The notes below the pieces were generated by a model. The model had not been told where the DNA came from and ran no database searches. It saw nothing but the letters and a program-made list of their open reading frames with translations. The position numbers were made by a program, and so were the translations under genes. This document shows, in pieces, positions 26,601 through 35,600 of a stretch of 64,000 bases of DNA. Each line of letters starts with the position of its first letter. Position 1 is the stretch's first letter. Origin of the DNA: Pipra filicauda (lineage: Eukaryota > Chordata > Aves > Passeriformes > Pipridae); NCBI RefSeq assembly GCF_003945595.2, contig NW_024105087.1:5215001-5279000 (forward strand), written 5' to 3'.

Positions 26601-29600
26601 TATTACAGAAGCTTGGTTGGTTTTTATTTTTAATTATTTATTCTTCTTTGTTATTTTGAAAGCTTACTGAATATTATTTAGAAGAACTGAACAGTATCTT
26701 ACCACCTCCAGGCAGTCGATGATCTTGGTTAATTTATCTTCAGGTAAGTTTTTCAGCAGGGACACACTTCCAGAAAGCAGAAACGCAGAACAAAAAAACC
26801 CCAAACCCAAAGTCGTTGTTAACACTTTTTTTCATGATCTTTTTCTCATCTACACAATTTGTACAATCACATTTTATTGCTAGTTAAACTGGTGGTGAAC
26901 ACAATATACAACTAAATCTTAATTCAGAAGGTTCAAGCATTCTCATCTTGTTTTTTAGACAAACAAAACTCGCACAACTTACAACTCAGAAATGTGGCAA
27001 ACACTGGTCAGTTCGTAAATCAACTTTGTATTTCAGTAGGGGAAAAGACTCTAATGGGCATAGGGATTGATTTCAAAATTCAGTTATACAGAACCCAGTA
27101 ATTGTAAACCAAGTCATTATAGTAATCCAAGGATATATTTTTAAATGCACTGCAGAGACTGCAAAATCAAACAAAGGTAAAAACTTCAGTACTCCTCGGA
27201 CAACTTTTAAAAGAGAATCCGATTACAGTGATGACTTAGTGAACTTGCTGGTAAGAATGAAGAAACCTTCCACTCTGATCACTCAGACTTGCAAAAGTCA
27301 GGAAATTATAGAACTTTCTAGCTACTCAGGCTCAGAAAAGAAATATGTTTAGAAATCAAAGACAGAGATGGATGTAAAAATACACAAGACATTCTATGCA
27401 TGGGTAGGCTTTACATCTTGATTTGAAGGCATAACAGAATGGTCATTCTTTGTTAAAAAATCAAAATATGAAATCAGCTAACTATGGTTTGAAACCTCTA
27501 ATTTCACCATCTTCCTAAGGAGAAGCATGGTACAATGCTCAGTGTTCCCTGCAGGAGAGAGAATTATTCTACTCTGCAAATTTCCTGGTAATTTATATGG
27601 GGATTAGTTCATAAGCTGAGAGACATGCAGATCTATTCAAGTCTCCAAGGGACAAGGAATTCCTTAATCTTCTCCAGCAGCAAATTAACTACTAGTTGGA
27701 GGATTTACTTAACTCTATTTATTCATTATATTGTTTTAACTGCTAAACAGGTAGCTTTTTTATAAATTTATTCTATTACTTAAAAGCATTCAAGCTTTTA
27801 AGTTTCCTAATATAATGCAGGAGAAAAACAATTAAAATGGGAAAAACTCTCTTATGAATCTTAAAAAAAAACAACAAGAAAAAAACCCAAAAGATGTAAA
27901 TAGTCAGGCTTTTGAGGCTGTATTTGCATGAAGGGCATCTTTTTCTCTCTGTTTACAAGCTAGGCACAATATTGTTGTGCACCTTAGTAAGTAGCCCAAA
28001 TAGAAACTCATCATATTTACCTTCTAAGGAAGTTTCGGTATTGCTCTTGTCTTGTTTGTGCTGTCACTCTCATGATATTTTGAAACACTTCTCTGTCCAA
28101 TGCCCATGTTTTAACATTAGTGATTGCTTTGAGAAAACAAAAAAAACAAGAATAAAATCAACAATGTTTCCAAATTATTTGATGGATGATATTACAATTT
28201 GAGGTCATGGTACAAGACAGATGAGCTCTTTCAAAAGGCCAAAGGCCAAATTTTAAAATATTAAGCATCTATTGCAATCAGACTTTTAAAAGAATTCAAC
28301 TCCCACTCAGACAATGCTCACTAAAGTAAGGCATAGATTTCCAAATGGTTTCTCCATGGAGCACCTTCCACGCAACCCCACAGGGTGAGTAACCTTGAAA
28401 ATCTAGCCATTTACTATGAGCACAAACAGGGCTGAACACTTGTGAAGATCTGCTCTTATCACGGACAGTCATTGCACTCAAAAGCTGCAATCTGCAAAGG
28501 AGCTGCTTTGAAAGAAACAGAAACTTGGCTGAAGTTTTCCAAAACCTATGATGTTGAATACTGTGGCTTGGATTCATCTCTAATTCAGATTACATGCAAA
28601 TAAATGTTTGAGTTATCCAGTAAGATAGAAATAACAGATGTCAAGAAATACATTTAATTTCATTTAATCCTCACAGAGTTTTCCTCCAATGTATCCGTCT
28701 TATAAGGAAATAAAGGATAATTGAAACATTAATGATTATCTTTCAAAATATAATCAAAATATTAATACAGTAAGCATGCACAAGATTCAGCATCAAAGAT
28801 GCAAACTACTAAGCAGCCTCTGTGTGCAATCATTGACACAATAGAACGCATTGCATCTTTTATTTTTTTTAAGCAAAACAAGGTGATTCTGTTTAATTTA
28901 ATCTCTTCTTTTTAAGGATGTAACACCATATTCAGCAATTTTCCTTCTGTCATAAGAAAGAACAAAACTGTTTTCTCTGGGATAAAGGAAAGCTCCAGAA
29001 AAATGTAGAGCAATTTACTTCCTCAATTTATCATAAACATAAAATCAATTTAACAAGAAAGAAAAATACCAGTTTTAAAATGATGCACAGTCATTGGTTG
29101 TTGTACACATGATATAACCATATACTCTGCCATTTATCAAAATATCTCAGAAGATATTTTTGGATGCTGGATGGGAGAACACAGGTATTGCTTTGGATTT
29201 GTTTTTCTCCTAAATGACATCTTTCAGTTTACTTTTCATGAAGAAAATATGGCAAGAGTCCAGGCTATCACAAAATGTATTTCCTGTCTCTTCTACCTTA
29301 GCTAAATAAAGCAGTTATACGGCTAGAAAAAAGCCTGAGGTCTCAAAGGTGAACTTAAAAAAAAAAGAAATTCAGAAACACAGGAGTAAATCTCACTGCC
29401 AATTTCAAATACAGCTACTGCGTGTGAAGATGCTGCTGAGTAGCAGCAGCCATTGAAAAGCTATTTGGATAAAGTCCTTTACTTGTCACTTCCCAAAGAC
29501 TGCAGGAAAAGGGTGTCAGTAGATCCAGCATCAAGAAAGGGTTTCCACATGTGTGTTTACTATCCATGCTCAGTTATGGCATCGTACTGCTCTTGCTCCA

Positions 29601-32600
29601 CAAGAAAGATGGGAAAGCTATTGGGGAGGGATAGGTTTCTGCAGTGATTTCAAGTATTCAAATACCCTTTCTTGTCCATAATTGGACAATTCTTGTCCTA
29701 CCTCAAAACCAATTAATGTTAACAAAGGTCTAAAGCAGCTTGACATCTTATTATGCAGAAACACTACTTTATAATGCTAATACTGTACAGCAGGCAAAAA
29801 AGAAAGACAGGGAATGTATTCAAGTAGAACCGCATGCTAGTAGAGAAAAGTAATCACATTACTGATGCTGCTCTGTTTATCAGGCAGCAACAAAAACAGA
29901 TTACATGTAATAACTTCCATCTACACAGCCAGCAATGATTAAGTGCCTAAACCGGGTGCAGGAAGAAAGACCAAAAGCTTTTAAAGCAAACAACTTATTG
30001 TTTTATTCCATTTGCCCCTTATTAAGTCGAGACGAACTCGTCATACTTACTGGTGGTTCAAAGTCCCTGCAGATTTAGACAAGAACGGAAATTAGTCTTC
30101 AAACAGAAGTAATACTTATGGAATGGTGGAGAGTGGAAATATGATGAACTTAATCATATTTGGTCATTTACTTGTTTGTCACAGAAAAATTACGGCAGGT
30201 TAGGAAAGGAATCAAGGGTTATTTAATGGACGAATACTCAAGAAGAGGGATATTTGTATCATAGCAACACCTAACAACTCCATCCTGGTCAGCCTGCAAA
30301 CACGAAATGCAAAAAGCATTTGCCTCAGAGAAGCAGCACATCCCATCTGGAAGTTCCATCTCTCCCACCACCACATTTGAGGTCAAAATCAAATCTCCCA
30401 AATCCCAGTTGCAAATGGATCTAGGCAAGACTCAGTAACATAATGAAAACACAGAACTAAAAGAAGTACAAAAGGAACTAATTCCTACGTATTATATTTC
30501 CTTCCTCTTGAATTAGACTTTATCTGCTCTACTAAAAACACCATGGTTCTAATGTCTTTTCAAATTCACTGTCATTTAGCCTCAGGTTTGCATTTGACAC
30601 AAGCACATAAGAGCCAAAGACCATCGCCACTACTAAAGCATCCAAAATTAAAACGCAATCCTTCCTTAGTAGTTAGTATGGTACAGATCAGGCTAACCAG
30701 CACACTTTGGAGATGCCTAATTGTTTATCAAGTGTCATGCTAGACATGGAACCATATTCATGGCATAGTGTTATTAGAGTTCCCAAGCAGAAAGAACTCA
30801 AGGAAGGAAACATGAGCTTACTGCAGACAATCAAGACATGCAAACATTTATGAAATGAAAACTTCGAAAAGAATCTGGATATAACGGGGACCTCACAAAA
30901 ATACACTTTGAGCAACATTGTTATAATTAACCTTAGGTACCTTTCACAGAAGCTGTCCGTGTGCAGTTGTATAAAATGGCTAGTTCACCAAATGCTGTCC
31001 ACACAGGTATTGAGGATAGTAGTTTATTCTGCTGAAAGACTTCCAGACTGCCCTCTGTCAAAAATCATCAGGATAACAGGTGTTAAAAACTGTGCTCAAC
31101 TGCACAGACTGAATGGAAAACAAATCAATATATTTCTGACTTTGCTGCTCCCTGGAACACAGGAATGGGAGCAACGATGCAAACAGTGCTTTGAAACACA
31201 CATACAAACCAGGAGAGATTTATTTTTTTAAAATGGACTGCTAATCTACAAATCTGCTCTTGAAGGGAGGGCCATTGTAAATTCTAATGGGATAAATCTT
31301 GGCTACAACAAACCAGTCAATAGTGGTTCAGATAGTCTAGTGTGGTGTAGACAAACTTAAGGTCTTAAAATGGAGTTCACTGGAGAAATTACTCATGAGA
31401 TTTGTCTGTTCATACACATGTATGTGTATATATGTGCAGAATGCAAAGGAGAAGGCAGAAAAATTAAAAGCTCGATAAATTTTCCTTCAAGAAATTGTTC
31501 TTAAGCTTTACTACAAATCTAGTAAAAGCCAAAAACAGTCTGAATTTTGTGTTATCCTAACACAGTTACCATCATTTTTTTTCAAACTAATCCATCTATA
31601 TGAAACCAGAAGACAGAAAATGTTTTTCCAACATATACCAGGATGCTTCTAGCTTAAATATTCCTGCCTCAACAGAACATACTCCTTACAGCATGAACTC
31701 CAATTCATATGAGTCTCTGGGCCTTTTAGTGGTCCAAAATTGAAATTAATATGCAAATTAATTTTTAAGGGTGAGATGATGAAAGAGACAATACCTCTTA
31801 GGAGCAACTTCCATGTGTTAAACTTGGAGACCACTAAGACTGATCTGCAATTTGAGATTTGTGTGTAAGCATAGTAGCAGTCAGCACAGATGACTGCAGA
31901 GAGATTATTTCAGACCAGTTGGCATTATTTTAGGAAAGCTTTTTCACCCTAAAGCTTTTTGTTTGCATTGTTGTTTGTTTGTTTTTTTCTCTTTTTTTTT
32001 TTTTTTTCCAGGAAAAAATCCAAACGGGTCTTTAAAAAAACCTCAAAAAACATTTCAGCTTTAAGAACAGTAAATGAAGACCTCACCTCTCGATTTCCCA
32101 TACACAGAAAACTAGTATAAGCTCTCAAGAATGTTGAAAGCAAGTTTATTTTAGAAGTGGGTTCACCATTGAGAAGTCTTCAATATTCTAAATAATCCCT
32201 GTTCTTCCTTTTGACAAAAAGGGCTTGGCTGCAAGAAAAAAAAGAATTTCCTTGCCTCTAGGTTTTTGTAAGCGAAAGAGGTAATGAATTAGCATTAAAT
32301 CAAGATTCAAGTTTCCAAGGTGCTTTTTGTTTTTCTCACTCTGTTTCATAAAAGTCACAACTTGCATCGCCCTCATCAGGGCCAGAATAGATTATTTAGG
32401 AGCACGGACACCATCACTGTGGCTTTCTGCCAAAACTTCTGAACTACTTTCCTGCTTCTTGCACTCGTGTGTTGTACAAGCAAGCAATAATCACCTTTGA
32501 GCACAAAAATGTGATTGCCCGGTTCTCCCTGTCTGATGATGTAGCTGCCTTGCTGAAAAGTCCTTTCATACATACATTCCACCATATCTCGTGTCTGGTG

Positions 32601-35600
32601 AGGCTCCAGTCTCTTCAAGAACTGATTTCTATTCAGGGCATCCGTGATAAGCTTCTTCTCACTGGTTGCAAACAAAACAGCAAAGTTTAAAATACCCAGC
32701 ATGGTTGTGGTATATTATTCACCAAGCATTCATTCCCCTCAAGATGCTCCCCCTTATTTCTCATACTAGCATGACCAGTACCACTGACAAATATTTCAAT
32801 CCTTGCAGGATTTTACAATCCTTGCAGGAAGACATGCTCCCCAGAAAATTTTGCACCGTTTCTCACGATATTCTTTCCCCACTGCACAGCTCAGGTATGT
32901 AGCCTTGCTTATCTGAAGGAAAGAAATGTGAAATGTATGTCTTCACACAGCACTGCCTGCACAGGATTGCCAGCTTGTTATAAGATCAGGCCAACTTTTC
33001 TAAGATTCTAAACCATTTTTTTTAATATCGAGCAAAAACATAGCACCGATGATATGAAAGTCAACACTGATGGTACTAAAACTTCATCAAGGGCTTCTCT
33101 TTTGAGTTGTGAAAAGATGCATGGAAGTAAAAGTATGCAAAAACGTGATTAACAGGTGTTGTTTTTTCTTAGGAGAATGTTAGAAGACACTGGTGGTGGG
33201 TAAAACGAAGAAAATTGTTGATGAGTGTGGCTGAAAAATGACTACAGAGTACTTCCCTTGCACTGGTAAAATAACACTGATCCTGTGGCATTCCCTGTTT
33301 ATAACTACGAAGCAAATTTATTTGAACGTTGTCCCAAAATTCACAAAGTAAGCCCAGGATGCAGGAGAGGTGTGTGTGGAGGTGGAGGGTTAGTGCTGAT
33401 TTCTTCTTGCACTGCTCTTTGCCTTCCATCCACAACCCTAAAAAACTCTTCCTACCCCTACTGTGCCCACTTCCTTTGCACAGATGACAACAAACAGCAT
33501 AAATGCTGCTATCTGAGTGAAAATCCTGTATAGTTTGTTCATGTGGGATGTCAAAAATGTTCAGTCTCCTTAAGAATGACCAAACATGGGAGAATCTTCC
33601 CAAAGCAGGCCCTTTCTTCTACTGCTTCTAAGAATTTTTAGACTATAACTGGAAGTTGCCAAGCCACTCTCCATGATATTTGAAAAGTCATGGCAGTCAG
33701 GTGAAGTTCCAGGTGACTGGAAAAAGGGAAACACTGTACCCATCTGACTTGGGTCAGATCTGTCAGAGCCCTGAGGGCAGTAATAGGTCTTACCTACACT
33801 GCTCAGCCTCCCTTGGGACCACCACACATCCTCTGCCCATTGGAATGCATATTCTCTTTAAGCCCAGGTATGGGCATTCAGTTCTTGTCTGGGCTATGTT
33901 ACGGAAATAATTGATTTTGGTTTTGTCTTCTGGATGGGTATTGGCCCGATACTGTAAGTACTTCGTTTCTGTCTCTTGGCTAGAGTTTGCATCTGATTGA
34001 TTGCTTCTTCTGTGGGACTGCTGATGGACCCTGTTATCACCACCCTGCTGAGCCTACCCTGCCCAGACCTTGGGGATGGCATCCCGGTTACTGTGCTGCA
34101 GTAACCTGGTTCACTTACTCCTGCGGAGCAATCTTGTTCTGGCTGCTCCCTGAGACAGTCTCTGTATCACTTCCTGTTGTAGTAAATGCACAGGAGTTGC
34201 AAATGAGTGAGTTGTAAAGACAAGAACAGTCTATATTTGAGCTGCTGGTGGAAGAGTCCAGTGGTTGGATTTTAAGAAGAAGAAAACATGGGAAAATAAA
34301 TAGTGGGTGAATCCACTAATAATGACTAACCAACTGAGTCAAAGCAGGCTATACATACCTACTGGGCAATCTATGAGCTCTCATTGAACTTGTGTATGTC
34401 CTGGGTCAAGGGCTTCCTATAAAGCAGTGCTTTGAATCCATGTCAGAAATGAATGCAACTAAACAACTGCTGCACTGATGAAGCTTTTATGGTTAGGTTT
34501 GCTTTACTGCTGAAGTGAAAGATAAATTCTGCCTTTAAGGCTCCATGTTCCTAACATGCATGTAAGGACGTGTAACAAAGTCAACACTGACAGCCTTCTG
34601 GAGGCATTTAAGGTCTACTCTTGCTTGTATTCATAAAACAATGCAAGGCTGTCATCAAAACTAGGTTATGTGGGAAAATCTCCTGAGGACAATCCAGAAA
34701 CGAACAACCACAGGGCAAGTAAATACAATTACAATGTTTGTAGCCATATAATGACTGAAAATAAGTAAAGGCGATGAGATGAGGCAAGAAAACAAAATCA
34801 AGTAGCTACGGTAAGGACTGTGTTTAGAAATGGAGATCATAACTTAGCTTCTGCTGAAAGCAAGAGGGTTCTTGGAACATAAGCTCTAACTTAGTTTTCT
34901 GCTAAAACCAAACTTCTAATTTAATTCACTCTGGCCTGCATGGTGCATACAATACTGCAATAAAATACAGTAATTCCATATAACCAAATACTTGAAATGA
35001 GGACAAAAGCTTCCAGAACTACATAGGAGGCTATGCTGTTTCCAGGAAGTGCAGGTGGCCACAGAGTGAAGGACTCAGGAATATGGTAACTGTAGTTCAG
35101 GCTCTTGAATCAGTTGCTTGCTCATTTCTGGGCATCCAGCACACTAACAGTTGTTTCTCCATTTCTCCTGTACCTGCTCCACTTTTGAGAATGGCTGCTG
35201 GAAATAACTAGATGTCCTGAGAGGACAGAAGACATTTAGTCCAGTACTTGCACTGGTTGCTGTCCTTATGAGTACTACTAAAAAGGTAAAAAGGGGGTGC
35301 ACAGAGCCACAGAACTGTTCTGGTGTTGAGGTATCTCTTGGTCCCACCTCTAGTAGGACTTTTCTTCACTGCCCAGAGCCAGCTTTGCCACAGCATCCTT
35401 CTCCAGGTTTTGTTCCCCTACCTCCTGTTAGCTTTCATGGAAATGTTCCCCCTGCCTCTTTCAACACATTCCCAGTCAAATTCTAGAAATAGCACCTGAC
35501 AGCCTAAGAATAGCTTTTTGTGAACAGGATTGGGAATTTATTTCTATCATAAGACAGATGTCACCTCACAGGTGCAAGGGTACAACATGTTTTGCCATTG

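Larger units (their letters stand above)
24713..26702 (-). other. PRKG2 introns flanking exon 6
   Basis: These two introns of about 1 kb each lie between exons 5, 6 and 7. The only notable content is a C/A homopolymer tract at 26290-26327. Confidence 0.7.

Noticed and set aside
30046..30061. A possible 16-nt micro-exon (ctgcag ... gtaagt on the minus strand)
   Set aside because: Exons 3 and 4 already join in phase without it, and a 16-nt insertion would shift the frame.
33930..34260. Possible LTR fragment beside the CR1 piece in the large intron
   Set aside because: The sequence looks repeat-like in character but I could not match it to any family or find a second copy in the window.
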